64,000 nucleotides of DNA from Amycolatopsis alba DSM 44262 (GCF_000384215.1 NZ_KB913032.1:2123565-2187564); one strand, 5' to 3'. Positions 47,106 to 58,010 are shown, numbered from the stretch's first letter. Translations and numbers: made by a program. The notes: generated by a model from the letters alone, not told the origin.

Positions 47106-47987
47106 TTACTGAGCCGCAACCTGCACGCCGCCTGGATCGATCGGCAGCTCGGTGACGTCGAAAGATGTAACGTCGACTCCCGCCGGGAGTATTCCCCCGG
47201 TGGTCAGCGCCAGCACCGTCGGACCGGCTCCGGAAATGGCCGCGGCCACTCCTTCGGCCCTCAGCGCGCGCACCAGTTCACTGCTCGCCGGGTACGCGGG
47301 TGCCCGGTAATGCTGATGAAGCCGATCTTCGGTCGCGGAGAGCAACAGGTCGGGGCGGGCGGTGAGCGCGTGCACCGCCAGTGCCGCCCTGCCCGCGGTG
47401 AACGCCGCGTCGGCGTGCGGGACCTGCGCGGGAAGCAGCCCGCGCGTCGCGTCGGTCGAGGAGCGCAACGCCGGGATGGCGACCACCGGCCGGATGTCGT
47501 GATGCGGCTGGAGCCGTTCGGCGCGGAACCGCTCGCCCTCGTTCCAGGCGACCACGAAGCCGCCCAGCAGGCTCGCCGCGGCGTTGTCGGCGTGCCCCTC
47601 GAACTCGGCGGCCAGCTGCAGTGCGTCGTCGTCCAGGGCCTGCTCAGCCAGCGCGTACGCCGCCGCGACGCCGGTCACGACCGCGGCCGCGGACGAGCCG
47701 AGGCCGCGGGCGTGCGGGATGGTGTTGAAACAGCGCAGGTGCAGGCCGGGCGGCCGGAGGCCGAGGTGCCCGCAGCCACGCCGGAAAGCCCGGACGAACA
47801 GGTGTGATTCGTCCGTCGGGACGTCGTCGACGGCACCGGCGCCGGCGTCGATCACCTCGATCTTGAGGCCGGCGTCGGTGACCAGGAGTTCGACCCGGTC
47901 GTACAGCGCCAGCGCCAGGCCCAGCGTGTCGAACCCCGGACCGAGGTTCGCCGACGACGCCGGGACCTTGATCTTGAGCAGCGTCAT
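47106..47987 (-). CDS. thrB: Homoserine kinase
   Basis: 293-residue GHMP-family kinase making O-phosphohomoserine. The N-terminal [20 protein letters not shown] and the ATP loop [14 protein letters not shown] are diagnostic, and [10 protein letters not shown] is the third GHMP motif. ATG 47987 overlaps the thrC stop by four nt (ATGA), so it is translationally coupled. It is the last gene of argS-lysA-hom-thrC-thrB. Confidence 0.96.
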   Translation of the reverse strand: MTLLKIKVPASSANLGPGFDTLGLALALYDRVELLVTDAGLKIEVIDAGAGAVDDVPTDESHLFVRAFRRGCGHLGLRPPGLHLRCFNTIPHARGLGSSAAAVVTGVAAAYALAEQALDDDALQLAAEFEGHADNAAASLLGGFVVAWNEGERFRAERLQPHHDIRPVVAIPALRSSTDATRGLLPAQVPHADAAFTAGRAALAVHALTARPDLLLSATEDRLHQHYRAPAYPASSELVRALRAEGVAAAISGAGPTVLALTTGGILPAGVDVTSFDVTELPIDPGGVQVAAQ

Positions 47988-49045
47988 CGCAGGTCCAGCG
48001 CGGCGGCGACGGCCGTCGGGTCGACGGCGAGCGGCTCGACCTCGACGTTGCCCTCCAGCGCCGTGGCCGGGTCCTTCAGGCCGTGTCCGGTGACGGTGCA
48101 CACGACGGTCGAGCCCTTCGGCAGGCGTCCGTCGGCGGCCGTCGCGAGCAGGCCCGCGACACTGGTCGCCGAAGCGGGCTCGACGAACACGCCTTCCTTG
48201 CTGGCGAGCAGCCGGTACGCCTCGAGGATCTTCTCGTCGGTGATGGCCTCGAACAGGCCGGCGGAAGCGTTCTTCGCCTTCATCGCGCCGTCCCAGGACG
48301 CGGGGCTGCCGATGCGGATCGCGGTCGCGATCGTGTCCGGATCGGCCACCGGTTCGCCGTGCACGAGCGGCGCGGCACCGGCCGCCTGGAAACCGAACAT
48401 CCGAGGGGTGTTCTTCACCACACCGTCACCGGCGTATTCGGAATATCCGGCCCAGTAGGCGGTGATGTTGCCCGCGTTGCCGACCGGCAGGCAGTGGATG
48501 TCCGGCGCGCGGCCGAGGACGTCGCAGATCTCGAACGCGGCCGACTTCTGACCGGCGATCCGCACCGGGTTGACCGAGTTGACCAAGGTCACCGGGTAGT
48601 CGATCGCGGTCTTCTGCGCCAGTTCGAGACAGTCGTCGAAGTTGCCGTCCACCTGCAGGATCCGTGCGCCGTGGAGGACGGCCTGGGCGAGTTTGCCCAT
48701 CGCGATCTTGCCCTGCGGGACGAGCACCGCGCAGGTGAGCCCGGCACGGGCCGCGTAGGCCGCCGCCGACGCGGAGGTGTTGCCGGTGGAGGCGCAGATA
48801 ACCGCCTTGAGCCCGCTGGCGAGCGCGTGCGTGATGGCCACGGTCATCCCGCGGTCCTTGAAGGACCCGGTCGGGTTCACGCCTTCGACCTTGAGGTGGA
48901 CCTCACAGCCGGTCAGTTCCGAGAGGTGCGGCGCGGGCAGCAACGGGGTGTTGCCCTCGCCGAGGGTGATCACCTTCGCGCCGGCCGGGACCGGGATCCG
49001 GTCGGGATAGGCCTGGATGATCCCTGGCCATGGTTGGGGAATCAC
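47984..49045 (-). CDS. thrC: Threonine synthase
   Basis: 353-residue PLP enzyme converting O-phosphohomoserine to threonine. The PLP Lys is in [20 protein letters not shown] is the N-terminal signature, and [15 protein letters not shown] is the phosphate-binding loop. Its start overlaps the hom stop by four nt and its end overlaps thrB by four nt. Confidence 0.97.
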   Translation of the reverse strand: MIPQPWPGIIQAYPDRIPVPAGAKVITLGEGNTPLLPAPHLSELTGCEVHLKVEGVNPTGSFKDRGMTVAITHALASGLKAVICASTGNTSASAAAYAARAGLTCAVLVPQGKIAMGKLAQAVLHGARILQVDGNFDDCLELAQKTAIDYPVTLVNSVNPVRIAGQKSAAFEICDVLGRAPDIHCLPVGNAGNITAYWAGYSEYAGDGVVKNTPRMFGFQAAGAAPLVHGEPVADPDTIATAIRIGSPASWDGAMKAKNASAGLFEAITDEKILEAYRLLASKEGVFVEPASATSVAGLLATAADGRLPKGSTVVCTVTGHGLKDPATALEGNVEVEPLAVDPTAVAAALDLR

Positions 49046-50352
49046 TGGTCTTCGCCTTCCACACGCATCACACTGACGACCTGGTTCACCACATCGAGCC
49101 CGGCAATGTCGTCCACAGTGGACCGCAATGCCGCGTCCGGCGCCAGATGGGTGACGACGACCAGGCTGGCCGTGTCGTTGGCGTCGCGCTGCCGCACCGC
49201 GGCGATGCTGACGCCGTGCCCGGCGAACGCCTGGGCCACCTGGGCGAGGACGCCCGCTCGATCGGCCACGTCGAGACTGACGTGGTACCGCGTCGGCGTC
49301 TGGCCCATCGGCCTGACCGGGAGCGCGGCGTGCGCGGATTCGCGCGGGCCACGGCCGCCGACGACCCGGTTTCGAGCCACCGCGACGAGGTCGCCGAGCA
49401 CGGCACTCGCGGTCGGCGCGCCACCGGCGCCCTGACCGTAGAACATCAGTTCACCGGCTGCGTCGGCCTCGACGTAGACGGCGTTGTACGCGCCACCGAC
49501 CCCGGCGAGCTGGTGCCCGCGCGGGATCATCACCGGATGCACGCGCGCCGCGACGGATTCGGTGCCGTCGTCGGCGGTGACGCGCTCGCAGATGGCGAGC
49601 AGCTTCACCGTGCGGCCCAGCACCTTCGCCGCGGCGAGGTCCGACGCGGTCACGTCGGCGATGCCTTCACGGTGCACGTCGGAGGCGGTGACACGGGTGT
49701 GGAACGCGAGCGAGGCGAGGATCGCGGCCTTGGACGCGGCGTCGTAGCCGTCGACGTCGGCCGTCGGGTCCGCCTCGGCGTATCCGAGCCTGCTGGCCTC
49801 TTCGAGCGTTTCCGCGTAGCCCGCGCCGGTGGAGTCCATCGCGGACAGGATGAAGTTGGTGGTGCCGTTGACGATCCCCATCACGCGGGTGATGCGGTCA
49901 CCCGCCAGCGATTCGCGCAGCGGGCGCAGCAACGGGATCGCCCCGGCGACGGCCGCCTCGAAGTAGAGGTCCACGCCGGACGCGTCGGCGGCCTCGAACA
50001 GCTCCGCGGAATGCTCGGCCATCAGCGCTTTGTTCGCCGTGACAACGGATTTCCCGGCCTTGAGCGCGTCGAGCAGCCACTCCCGCACCGGCTCGATGCC
50101 ACCGACCAGTTCGACGACGACGTCGACGTCCGGGGAGGTGACGAGCTTCGTCACGTCGGAGGTCACCAGTTCCGGCGGCAGCTCGGGGTGCTTGTCGGGG
50201 CGCCGCACCGCGATGCCTGCCAGCTCCACCCTGGTGCCCGCCCTGGCGGCGAGCTCCTCGGCCTGCTCGGTGAGCAGCCGGACGACCTCGCCGCCGACCG
50301 TTCCGCAGCCCAGGAGGGCGACCCTGATCACGCGTCCGTCCACAGTAGACAC
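49042..50352 (-). CDS. hom: Homoserine dehydrogenase
   Basis: 436-residue NAD(P)H enzyme at the aspartate-family branch point. The Rossmann motif is [23 protein letters not shown] and [15 protein letters not shown] are catalytic signatures, and a C-terminal ACT domain (about residues 355-430) should mediate threonine feedback. GTG 50352 follows GGAGGT located inside the lysA end, three nt apart. Confidence 0.97.
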   Translation of the reverse strand: MSTVDGRVIRVALLGCGTVGGEVVRLLTEQAEELAARAGTRVELAGIAVRRPDKHPELPPELVTSDVTKLVTSPDVDVVVELVGGIEPVREWLLDALKAGKSVVTANKALMAEHSAELFEAADASGVDLYFEAAVAGAIPLLRPLRESLAGDRITRVMGIVNGTTNFILSAMDSTGAGYAETLEEASRLGYAEADPTADVDGYDAASKAAILASLAFHTRVTASDVHREGIADVTASDLAAAKVLGRTVKLLAICERVTADDGTESVAARVHPVMIPRGHQLAGVGGAYNAVYVEADAAGELMFYGQGAGGAPTASAVLGDLVAVARNRVVGGRGPRESAHAALPVRPMGQTPTRYHVSLDVADRAGVLAQVAQAFAGHGVSIAAVRQRDANDTASLVVVTHLAPDAALRSTVDDIAGLDVVNQVVSVMRVEGEDQ

Positions 50353-50355
50353 TTG

Positions 50356-51789
50356 CTAGACCTCCAGGCGCAGCATGTCGTCCGTCGTCTCGCGCCGCAG
50401 CAGCACGCGGGCGCTGCCGTTGCGCACGGCCACCACCGCGGGCCGCGGCTGCCGGTTGTACCCGCTGGCCATCGAGTAGCAGTACGCCCCGGTGGCCGCC
50501 ACGGCGAGCAGGTCGCCGGGAGCAAGTGTGTCGGGCAGCCAGCAGTCACGGACGACGATATCGCCGGACTCACAGTGTTTTCCCACGACACGGGAAAGCG
50601 CGGCGGCGACCTGGCCGTCTCCGTCGTCGTCGGACGTCCGGGAAACGAGACGGCAGTCGTACACCGCGTCGTAGAGCGCGGTGCGGATGTTGTCGCTCAT
50701 CCCGCCGTCGACGCTGACGTAGCGCCGGGCGGCCTTGTCGCCGAGTGAAACGTCCTTGATGGTGCCGACCTCGTACAGCGTGATCGTGCCGGGACCGGCG
50801 ATGGCACGGCCCGGCTCGCCCGCGATCTTCGGCACCGGCAGGCCCGCGTACTCGCATTCCTTGCGGACGATCTCGCGGATCTGCGTGATCATCTGCGCGG
50901 GCGGCGGCGGGTTGTCCTTGTCGGTGTAGGCGATACCGAAACCGCCGCCGAGGTCGACGATGGACAGCTGGTCGAGCAGCTCGGTGCCGTGTTCCTTGGC
51001 GAGTTCGGCGAGCAGGCCGACCACGCGGCGGGCGGCGACCTCGAAGCCGTCGGCGTCGAAGATCTGCGAACCGATGTGGCTGTGCAGGCCGATCAGCTTG
51101 AGCGACGGCGCGTTGAGCACCCGGCGCACGGCCTCGGCCGCGTCACCGGAGGCCAGCGAGAAACCGAACTTCTGGTCCTCGTGCGCGGTCGCGATGAACT
51201 CGTGGGTGTGCGCCTCGACGCCGACGGTGACCCGGATCAGCACGTTCTGCACGACGTCGTGCCGTGCCGCGACATCGGCCAGCCGCGCGATCTCGAAGTA
51301 CGAGTCGACCACGACCGTGCCGACGCCGGCCTCGACCGCCGCTTCGAGTTCGGGAAGGGACTTGTTGTTGCCGTGGAAGGTGATCCGCTCGGCGGGGAAG
51401 TTCGCGCGCTGCGCGACGGCGAGTTCGCCGCCGCTGCAGACGTCCAGGCTCAGCCCCTGCTCGGCCACCCAGCGGGCGATCTCGATGGACAGGAACGCCT
51501 TGGACGCGTAGTGCACGAGCGCCGGGTCGTCGAACGCCTCGGCGTAGTCGGCGCACCGGGACTTGAAGTCGGCCTCGTCGACGACGAACAGCGGCGTGCC
51601 GTACTTCTCGGCGAGTTCGCGGACGTCGACGCCTGCGATGCGCACGACACCGTCTCCGCCGCGGAAGGTGTTGCGGGGCCAGACCTTCGGATACAGCCTG
51701 TCGAGTTCCTCGGGACTCGACGGCGGGAAACCGGAGGCGTCGGCGTGGGGGTAGACGTCGGCGTGGCGGGGGCCGGCGGGGTGAGCCAT
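50356..51789 (-). CDS. lysA: Diaminopimelate decarboxylase
   Basis: 477-residue PLP enzyme for the last lysine step. The PLP Lys is in [16 protein letters not shown] follows, and the phosphate-binding EPGRAI and [16 protein letters not shown] (Cys-less substrate loop) are present. It starts 5 nt after the argS stop. Grouping with hom-thrC-thrB supplies lysine and threonine together. Confidence 0.97.
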   Translation of the reverse strand: MAHPAGPRHADVYPHADASGFPPSSPEELDRLYPKVWPRNTFRGGDGVVRIAGVDVRELAEKYGTPLFVVDEADFKSRCADYAEAFDDPALVHYASKAFLSIEIARWVAEQGLSLDVCSGGELAVAQRANFPAERITFHGNNKSLPELEAAVEAGVGTVVVDSYFEIARLADVAARHDVVQNVLIRVTVGVEAHTHEFIATAHEDQKFGFSLASGDAAEAVRRVLNAPSLKLIGLHSHIGSQIFDADGFEVAARRVVGLLAELAKEHGTELLDQLSIVDLGGGFGIAYTDKDNPPPPAQMITQIREIVRKECEYAGLPVPKIAGEPGRAIAGPGTITLYEVGTIKDVSLGDKAARRYVSVDGGMSDNIRTALYDAVYDCRLVSRTSDDDGDGQVAAALSRVVGKHCESGDIVVRDCWLPDTLAPGDLLAVAATGAYCYSMASGYNRQPRPAVVAVRNGSARVLLRRETTDDMLRLEV

Positions 51790-51794
51790 TTTGC

Positions 51795-53450
51795 TTACAT
51801 CCGTTCCGGAGCAGAGACACCGAGGACGGTGAGGCCGTTGGCCAGCACCTGGCGAGTCGCTTCACTGAGCGCGAGCCGCGAGAACGTGAGGGGGGTGGTC
51901 TCCTCGTCGCCCTTCGGCAGGACCCGGCCGACGGCGTTCCACTTGTGGTAGGCGCCGGCGAGTTCTTCGAGGTACCGGGCGACACGGTGCGGTTCGCGCA
52001 GCTGTGCGGCCCGGCGGAGGACGGTCGGGAATTCACCGAGGGTGCGGATCAGATCGCCCTCGGCCGGAAGCGTAAGCAGGCTGAGGTCGGCTCCGCCATC
52101 GGTTTTCAGGCCGAGGTCGGAAGCGTTGCGCTGCAAGGAAGCCAGCCGGGCGTGGGCGTACTGGACGTAGTAGACCGGGTTGTCGTTCGAATGCTTGCGC
52201 AGCAGGTCGAGGTCGATGTCCAAAGTGGAGTCGACCGAATAGCGGATCAGCTCGTAGCGGGCCGCGTCGACACCGACGGTGCCGACCAGGTCCTCCATGG
52301 TGATCACGGTACCGGCGCGCTTGCTCATCCGGACGGGTTTGCCGTCGGAGACCAGGTTGACCATCTGGCCGATCAGGACCTCGACGACGGCCGGGTCGTC
52401 ACCGAAGGCGGCCGCGGCGGCCTTGAGCCGGGCGATGTAGCCGTGGTGGTCCGCGCCGAGCATGTAGATGCAAAGGTCGAAGCCGCGTTTGCGCTTGTCC
52501 TGGAAGTAGGCGAGGTCACCGGCGATGTAGGCCGGGTTGCCGTCCTTCTTGATGACGACGCGGTCCTTGTCGTCGCCGTGCTCCTTGGACTTCAGCCACC
52601 AGGCGCCGTCCTCGAAGTACAGGTTCCCGGAGTCCTTCAGCTGCTGGACCGACGACGCGACCGCGCCGGACTCGTGCAGCGAGTTCTCGTGGAAGTAGAC
52701 GTCGAAATCGGTGCCGAAATCGTGCAGGCTCTGCCTGATCTCGGTGAACATCAGCTCGATGCCGACCCGGCGGAACGTCTCGGCCCGCTCGTCTTCCGGC
52801 AGCGAGAGCGCGCTCGGCTCCTGGCGGATGACCTCGGCGGCGATGTCGTTGATGTAGCCGCCCGCGTAGCCGTCCTCGGGGGCGGGCTCGCCCTTGGCCG
52901 CGGCGATCAGGGACCGGACGAAGCGGTCGATCTGCGCGCCGTGGTCGTTGAAGTAGTACTCGCGGGTGACCTGGCCGCCCTGCGCGGACAGCACGCGGCC
53001 CAGCGCGTCGCCGACCGCGGCCCAGCGGGTGCCGCCGAGGTGGATCGGGCCGGTCGGGTTCGCCGAGACGAACTCGAGGTTGATCTTGAGCCCGGCGAGC
53101 TCGTCGCCGAGGCCGAACCGCTCACCGGCGTCGAGTACCTGCTGGACGATCTGGCCCTGCGCGTCGGCGGCGAGCCGCAGGTTGAGGAAGCCCGGCCCGG
53201 CGACCTCGGCCGAGTCGATGCCGTCGGCGGCGGCGAGGGCCTCGGCCAGCGCGTCGGCGAAGTCACGGGGCTTCATCCCCGCCTTCTTGGCCACCTGCAG
53301 CGCCAGGTTGGTCGCGTAATCACCGTGTTCGGGGTTGCGGGGACGTTCGATCGTCACCTTCTCCGGCAGCACGGAATCGTCGAGGCCGCGCGCGGTGAGA
53401 ACCTGCACGGCTGAGTTACGGACCAGGTCGGCGAGAGCTGCGGGAGTCAC
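51795..53450 (-). CDS. argS: Arginyl-tRNA synthetase
   Basis: 551-residue class I synthetase. The HIGH motif appears as HLGG in [13 protein letters not shown], and KMSK appears as [10 protein letters not shown]. The C-terminal anticodon-binding helices end [13 protein letters not shown] 53450 lies 7 nt after TAGAAT, so the operon mRNA is probably leaderless; the longer frame to 53582 is rejected. Confidence 0.96.
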   Translation of the reverse strand: MTPAALADLVRNSAVQVLTARGLDDSVLPEKVTIERPRNPEHGDYATNLALQVAKKAGMKPRDFADALAEALAAADGIDSAEVAGPGFLNLRLAADAQGQIVQQVLDAGERFGLGDELAGLKINLEFVSANPTGPIHLGGTRWAAVGDALGRVLSAQGGQVTREYYFNDHGAQIDRFVRSLIAAAKGEPAPEDGYAGGYINDIAAEVIRQEPSALSLPEDERAETFRRVGIELMFTEIRQSLHDFGTDFDVYFHENSLHESGAVASSVQQLKDSGNLYFEDGAWWLKSKEHGDDKDRVVIKKDGNPAYIAGDLAYFQDKRKRGFDLCIYMLGADHHGYIARLKAAAAAFGDDPAVVEVLIGQMVNLVSDGKPVRMSKRAGTVITMEDLVGTVGVDAARYELIRYSVDSTLDIDLDLLRKHSNDNPVYYVQYAHARLASLQRNASDLGLKTDGGADLSLLTLPAEGDLIRTLGEFPTVLRRAAQLREPHRVARYLEELAGAYHKWNAVGRVLPKGDEETTPLTFSRLALSEATRQVLANGLTVLGVSAPERM

Positions 53451-53463
53451 TCGCGGAATTCTA
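53451..53463 (-). promoter_or_regulatory. Leaderless promoter of the argS-lysA-hom-thrC-thrB operon
   Basis: TAGAAT (minus strand, 53463 to 53458), then 7 nt, then GTG 53450. No ribosome site. Confidence 0.55.
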
Positions 53464-53605
53464 GGTGTGACCTGGTCCGGGCTTCCCGGCGACCGCCGGA
53501 AGGTGTGAGCCAAGCCGGTGATCTTGCGGCTGTTCACGGTGATCAGACGCGCGGTCTCTACACTGGCCCGCGCAGGGACCACACCCTTTGGAGAACGCAG
53601 GAGCC

Positions 53606-54454
53606 ATGGCTAACGGGACAACCAGAAAAAAGGGCGCGTCGTCGAAGAACGCCATGAAGGCCGCCCGTAGTTCCGTCGTGTCCAAGAAGGGCACGCCCTG
53701 GGGCACGATCATCGCGGTCGTCGCGATCGTCGCCCTGGCTGCCTCGGTGGTCACCTACTACATGGTCGCCTCGGCGCCCAAGCGCGAGCAGAAGACCCGC
53801 GAAGAGACCGCGGCCGCCTTCGCGCCTTCGCAGCAGGACCCGGATCCCTCCAAGCGGATCAACGGCGTGACCACGACCACGTACGAAGGCTCCGTGCACG
53901 TCTCAGCCACCGAACGCGTCGCCTACGACAAGACCCCGCCCTACGGCGGCCCGCACGACCAGGCCTGGGCCGCGTGCAACGGCGTCGTCTACGAGAAGGC
54001 CGTCCGCAACGAGAACATGGTCCACGGTCTTGAGCACGGCGCGATCTGGATCGCCTACAACCCGGCGCAGATCACCGGTGACGCGCTGGAGCTGCTGCGG
54101 GTCCGTGTCGAGGGCAAGCCGTACACGACGATGTCGCCGTACCCGAACCTCGACAAGCCGATCTCGGTGCAGTCCTGGGGGCACCAGCTGAAGCTGGACA
54201 GCGCCTCCGACGAGCGGATCGACCAGTTCATCGCGGCGCTGCGCACCAACCCGTACGGCGCGTACCCCGAGCGTGACGCCACCTGCGACGCGCAGATCGA
54301 GCCGGGCGACTTCGACCCGACCCCGCCGGGGCCGGACGCGAAGCCGATGAACTACAAGGGCACCGCGGGCACCCAGCAGGACCAGCCCGGCGCCGGTCAG
54401 AGCGGCATGCCGTCCGTGCCCGCCACCCAGCCCTCGGCGCCCGCGAGCAAGTAA
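53606..54454 (+). CDS. DUF3105 membrane-anchored protein
   Basis: 282 residues: a basic N-terminus ([17 protein letters not shown]), one membrane helix ([21 protein letters not shown]), then an extracytoplasmic DUF3105 domain with [32 protein letters not shown] (read in parts) and [16 protein letters not shown]. The conserved His/Cys residues suggest metal or redox binding, unproven. A promoter with TTCACG-18-TACACT (53533-53562) precedes it. It is followed 3 nt later by a DUF305 gene, a frequent pairing. Confidence 0.85.
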   Translation: MANGTTRKKGASSKNAMKAARSSVVSKKGTPWGTIIAVVAIVALAASVVTYYMVASAPKREQKTREETAAAFAPSQQDPDPSKRINGVTTTTYEGSVHVSATERVAYDKTPPYGGPHDQAWAACNGVVYEKAVRNENMVHGLEHGAIWIAYNPAQITGDALELLRVRVEGKPYTTMSPYPNLDKPISVQSWGHQLKLDSASDERIDQFIAALRTNPYGAYPERDATCDAQIEPGDFDPTPPGPDAKPMNYKGTAGTQQDQPGAGQSGMPSVPATQPSAPASK

Positions 54455-54457
54455 GCG

Positions 54458-55186
54458 GTGAGCCAGATGGACGACCCCGATCTCCAGTACGTCGACGAAC
54501 CCGGCGACGAGGTACCGCGCTCGGCCAAGAGCCGGTGGCTGGTGGTCGGGGCGGCCCTGGTCGTCATGCTGATCCTGGGCTTCGGCCTCGGCGCCTTGAC
54601 GACCAGGCTGATCGACTCCGATCCGGAATCGACGACCCCTGGAGCGGGTTCGATCGAGGTCGGTTTCGCGCAGGACATGTCGGTGCACCACCTCCAGGCC
54701 GTCACCATGGCGGGCTGGGCGCGGGACCACACGACCGATCCGGCGGTCAAGACCCTCGCGTTCGACATCGAGCGCACGCAGACCGGCCAGGTCGGCCGGA
54801 TGAAGGGCTGGCTGGGCCTGTGGGGCCAGCCGGAGCAGACGACCGGCGCCTACATGACCTGGATGACCGAGCCGATGGCAGGCCACTCGGGGCACGGTGG
54901 CGCCGACATGAAGGCGTCGAACGGCGCGCCGATGCCAGGGATGGCGACGTCGGCCGAACTGGCCAAACTGCGGTCGCTGACGGGCAAGGAGATGGACGTC
55001 TTCTTCCTCCAGCTGATGCTGCGGCACCACATGGGCGGCACGGAGATGGCCCAGTACGCCAACGACCACACGTCCGTGGCGGACGTGAAGTCGCTGACGC
55101 GGAGCATGCTCGTCTCGCAGGGCGCGGAGATGGACCTGATGAAGTCCCTGCTTCAGGAGCGCGGCGGCTCCCCTCTCCCCGCCTGA
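54458..55186 (+). CDS. DUF305 membrane-anchored protein
   Basis: 242 residues with one N-terminal helix and an outside DUF305 (ferritin-like four-helix) domain. FAQDMSVHHLQAVTMAGWA and the later LMLRHHMGGTEMAQYA are the paired family motifs. The spacer is Met/His-rich (MAGHSGHGGADMKASNGAPMPGM, read in parts), which suggests metal (copper) contact. The start is GTG 54458 or ATG 54467. It is co-transcribed with the DUF3105 gene. Confidence 0.85.
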   Translation: MSQMDDPDLQYVDEPGDEVPRSAKSRWLVVGAALVVMLILGFGLGALTTRLIDSDPESTTPGAGSIEVGFAQDMSVHHLQAVTMAGWARDHTTDPAVKTLAFDIERTQTGQVGRMKGWLGLWGQPEQTTGAYMTWMTEPMAGHSGHGGADMKASNGAPMPGMATSAELAKLRSLTGKEMDVFFLQLMLRHHMGGTEMAQYANDHTSVADVKSLTRSMLVSQGAEMDLMKSLLQERGGSPLPA

Positions 55187-55195
55187 CGCCCTGCG

Positions 55196-56113
55196 CTACC
55201 AGGAGAGTTCCCGGCACCGTTGCGCGCACTGGGGCACTTCTATCTGCAGGGTCGCGTGCTCGATCGAGTAGCGGTCCGCCAGAAGGTTCTGCGCCTCGGT
55301 CAGCACGGCCGCCTGCTCGACGGTCGGCGCGATGGTGAGGTGCGCCGAAGCGACCTCCATCCCCGAGGTCAGCGTCCAGACGTGCAGGTCATGGACGTCC
55401 TCTACCCCCTTCAACTCGCCGAGTTCGGCCTGGATCCCGGCGACGTCGACCCCCTTCGGCGCGTGCTGGAACAGGATCCGCAGCGCGCGCCGGGCGAGCG
55501 CGTACGTGCGGGGCAGGACGAACAGGCCGATCGCGACACCGATGATCGGGTCGGCGTAGCGCCAGCCGGTCAGCAGCGTGATCGCGCCGCTGAGCAGTAC
55601 ACCGACGGAGCCGATCAGGTCGGCGAGGACCTCGAGATACGCGCCCCGGACGTTGATGCTCTCCTCCGCGCCCTTGCGCAGGATCAGGAAGGAGACGATG
55701 TTCGCGACGAGCCCCGCGGCGGCGGCCAGCAGCACGGGCAGGCCGGGAACGGCGGGCGGGTCGCTGATCCGGCCGAGGGCCTCGACCAGGACATAGCCCG
55801 CGACGCCGAACAACAGGATGGCGTTGCCCAGCGCCGCGAGCACCTCGGCCCGGTAGAACCCGAACGTGCGGGTGAGCGTGGGGCCACTGCGCCGGGCCAG
55901 CATGATCGCCGCCAGCGCCATCCCGACGCCGAGGACGTCGGTGAACATGTGCGCGGCGTCGGAGATCAGCGCGAGCGAGCCCGTGGCGAACCCGACGATG
56001 AACTCCATGACCATGAAGCCGGCACCGATGACCAGGGCGATCGTCAAGCTCTTGAGGTAGCGGCCTGACGCGCTCGACGGCGAGGCCGTCCCATGCCCGT
56101 GCCCGTGACCCAT
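55196..56113 (-). CDS. Cation diffusion facilitator (Zn2+/Cd2+/Co2+ exporter)
   Basis: 305-residue CDF transporter. The His-rich start MGHGHGHGT is typical of zinc-type members. Six helices follow: ISDAAHMFTDVLG in helix 2 and EVLADLIGSVGVLL in helix 5 carry the metal-site His/Asp pairs (HxxxD, DxxxS variants). A C-terminal cytoplasmic domain follows (DVHDLHVWTLTSGM). It exports divalent cations by proton antiport. A palindrome at 56148-56174 upstream may bind a metal-sensing repressor. Confidence 0.9.
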   Translation of the reverse strand: MGHGHGHGTASPSSASGRYLKSLTIALVIGAGFMVMEFIVGFATGSLALISDAAHMFTDVLGVGMALAAIMLARRSGPTLTRTFGFYRAEVLAALGNAILLFGVAGYVLVEALGRISDPPAVPGLPVLLAAAAGLVANIVSFLILRKGAEESINVRGAYLEVLADLIGSVGVLLSGAITLLTGWRYADPIIGVAIGLFVLPRTYALARRALRILFQHAPKGVDVAGIQAELGELKGVEDVHDLHVWTLTSGMEVASAHLTIAPTVEQAAVLTEAQNLLADRYSIEHATLQIEVPQCAQRCRELSW

Positions 56114-56147
56114 TGCTCCGCCTCTCGTGAAGTCGACAGGCCGAATA

Positions 56148-56174
56148 TATTGTCACATGCGCATATGTGCAATA
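56148..56174. promoter_or_regulatory. Imperfect palindrome, possible metal-responsive operator
   Basis: TATTGTCACAT and ATGTGCAATA flank GCGCAT; one base is missing from the right arm. It lies 35 nt upstream of the CDF start, AT-rich in a GC-rich region, and resembles ArsR/SmtB-type operators. Confidence 0.5.
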
Positions 56175-56264
56175 CAGGTGAGCCTAAGTTCACTTTGTCT
56201 TAAGCCACACAAGGAAGCCATCCCCCAGGAGGGCCTTCCCGAAACCTGAAACCGCCACGCACCG

Positions 56265-57389
56265 CTACCGGAGTGACCGGAAGAACCCCCGCAGCTGATC
56301 GACGAAGGCCTCGGGCTGCTCGAACGCGGCGAAGTGACCACCCTTGGCCAACACGTCGTACCAGCGAAGATCGGTGTAGCGCAGCTCCACCCAGCGCCGC
56401 GAGGGGCGGACGATCTCGCGCGGGAAGATCGAGATACCCGAAGGAACTTCAATCGCGGAGACGTCCCGCACCTTGTTCTCCCAGTAGATCCGCGCCGACG
56501 AAGTCGCCGTCCCGGTGAACCAGTAGACGGAGATCGCGTCGAGCATCTGACGCCAGGACAGCGCGGTCTCCGGCGAGCCGTCGTTGTCGGTCCACTCCCA
56601 GAACTTCTCGGCGATCCACGCCGCCTGCGCCGCGGGCGAGTCGGTGAGCCCGTAGCCGACCGTCTGCGGGCGCGTGGCCTGCTGCTGCGAGTACGCGGAC
56701 CCGACCGCGTGGAACCGCGCGAGATCACCGAGCGCCGCCTTCTCCTCCGCCGTCGGCTCCCCCAGTTCGGCCTCGTCGTACGGGACACCCGCCATGTTCA
56801 CGTGAACGGCGGCCACCCGCTCCCGCGCGACCTTGGCGAGCATGTTCGTCATCCCGGCGCCCCAGTCGCCGCCCTGCGCGACGTAGCGCTCGTAGCCGAG
56901 CCGCCCCATCAGCTCGTCCCAGGCGCGGGCGATGCGCTCGACGTTCCATCCCGTCGCCGACGGCTTGTCGCTCCAGCCGAAACCCGGCAGCGAGGGCGCC
57001 ACGACGTGAAACGCGTCCGCCGGATCGCCGCCGTGCGCGGCCGGATCGGTCAACGGGCCGAGCACGGCGAGGAACTCGACCACCGAACCCGGCCAGCCGT
57101 GCGTGAGCACGAGCGGCGTCGCGTCCGGCTCCGGTGAGCGAACGTGCAGGAAGTGGATCCCGAGACCGTCCACAGTGGTCTTGAAACCTGGGAAAGCGTT
57201 GACCCGGCCTGCCAGCCCGAAGTCGTAGTCCTCCGCCCAGTAGCGGCACAACTCGCGCGCGAACTCCAGCGGGACTCCCTGTGCCCAATCGTCCACGGTG
57301 GCGGGCTCGGGCCAGCGCGTGGCGCGCAGCCGGGCTCGCAGGTCGGCGATGGCGTCTTCGGGAATCCGCACTTCGAACGGTTCGATCAC
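56265..57389 (-). CDS. Epoxide hydrolase (microsomal type)
   Basis: 374-residue alpha/beta hydrolase with the N-terminal EHN domain (FEVRIPEDAIADLRARLRAT, read in part). The oxyanion loop is THGWPGSVVEF, the nucleophile Asp is in QGGDWGAGM, and the base His is in KGGHFAAFEQPE. Cap-domain tyrosines are available to open the epoxide. It converts epoxides to diols, for detoxification or natural product chemistry. GTG 57389 is chosen since GGAGG lies five nt upstream. It is divergent from a MarR gene with a palindromic operator between them. Confidence 0.9.
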   Translation of the reverse strand: MIEPFEVRIPEDAIADLRARLRATRWPEPATVDDWAQGVPLEFARELCRYWAEDYDFGLAGRVNAFPGFKTTVDGLGIHFLHVRSPEPDATPLVLTHGWPGSVVEFLAVLGPLTDPAAHGGDPADAFHVVAPSLPGFGWSDKPSATGWNVERIARAWDELMGRLGYERYVAQGGDWGAGMTNMLAKVARERVAAVHVNMAGVPYDEAELGEPTAEEKAALGDLARFHAVGSAYSQQQATRPQTVGYGLTDSPAAQAAWIAEKFWEWTDNDGSPETALSWRQMLDAISVYWFTGTATSSARIYWENKVRDVSAIEVPSGISIFPREIVRPSRRWVELRYTDLRWYDVLAKGGHFAAFEQPEAFVDQLRGFFRSLR

Positions 57390-57403
57390 GGCATCCTCCA
57401 GTT

Positions 57404-57420
57404 CGTTGGTGAGACCAACG
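57404..57420. promoter_or_regulatory. MarR operator between epoxide hydrolase and marR genes
   Basis: CGTTGGTGAGACCAACG is a perfect palindrome with 7-bp arms around GAG, located just upstream of the marR -10 hexamer and in the epoxide hydrolase promoter zone. This placement fits autoregulation plus control of the divergent gene. Confidence 0.7.
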
Positions 57421-57421
57421 C

Positions 57422-57433
57422 TACGCTGGACCG
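57422..57433 (+). promoter_or_regulatory. Leaderless promoter of the marR gene
   Basis: TACGCT (57422-57427), 6 nt, then ATG 57434. No ribosome site. Confidence 0.55.
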
Positions 57434-57871
57434 ATGAGCACCGCACCCGTCCGGCTCCGCACCAAGGCCAGCTGGCTGGTCAACCAGGCCGCCACCGTGG
57501 CCCACCGGCTCGCCATGGACGAGTTCTCCCGCAGCGGCGCCCGCCGATACCACTACGGGATCCTGGCGGCCATCGACGAGAACGGCCCGTCGAGCCAGGC
57601 CGCCCTGAGCCGCTGCACCGGCATCGACCGCAGCGACGTCGTCGCCGTCATCAACGAACTCGCCGACGCGGGCCACGTCGAACGCGCCCCCGACCCGGCG
57701 GACGGGCGGCGCAACCTGATCACCCTCACCGGCACCGGCGTCCGGCGGCTCCAGCACCTGGAAGACCTGGTCAGCGAGACCCAGGACGTCTTCCTCGCCC
57801 CACTCGAACCCGCCGAACGAGCGCAGCTGACCCGGCTCCTGGCCCGCGTCGTCGAGCATCACCAGGGTTAA
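57434..57871 (+). CDS. MarR-family transcriptional regulator
   Basis: 145-residue winged-helix repressor. The recognition region is SSQAALSRCTGIDRSDVVAVINEL and the wing is ERAPDPADGRRNLITLT, both standard MarR. The N- and C-terminal helices form the dimer interface. It is probably released by an epoxide or aromatic ligand and controls the divergent epoxide hydrolase through the 57404-57420 site. Confidence 0.92.
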   Translation: MSTAPVRLRTKASWLVNQAATVAHRLAMDEFSRSGARRYHYGILAAIDENGPSSQAALSRCTGIDRSDVVAVINELADAGHVERAPDPADGRRNLITLTGTGVRRLQHLEDLVSETQDVFLAPLEPAERAQLTRLLARVVEHHQG

Positions 57872-57937
57872 CGACCACCTCGCGCGAGGAGGGCGGGCGG
57901 GGTGCGCTAAGCTTCTCGAAGTCGCTCAGGCGGCTAC

Positions 57938-58010
57938 GCCCTCGTAGCTCAGGGGATAGAGCACTGCCCTCCGGAGGCAGGTGTCGCAGGTTCGAATCCT
58001 GCCGAGGGCA
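57938..58010 (+). tRNA. tRNA-Arg (anticodon CCG)
   Basis: 73-nt cloverleaf. The acceptor stem is GCCCTCG/CGAGGGC with discriminator A, the D arm GCTCAGGGGATAGAGC, the anticodon arm CTGCC-CTCCGGA-GGCAG (anticodon CCG, reading CGG), and the T arm CGCAGGTTCGAATCCTGCC. CCA is not encoded. CGG is a common Arg codon in this genome. Confidence 0.96.
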
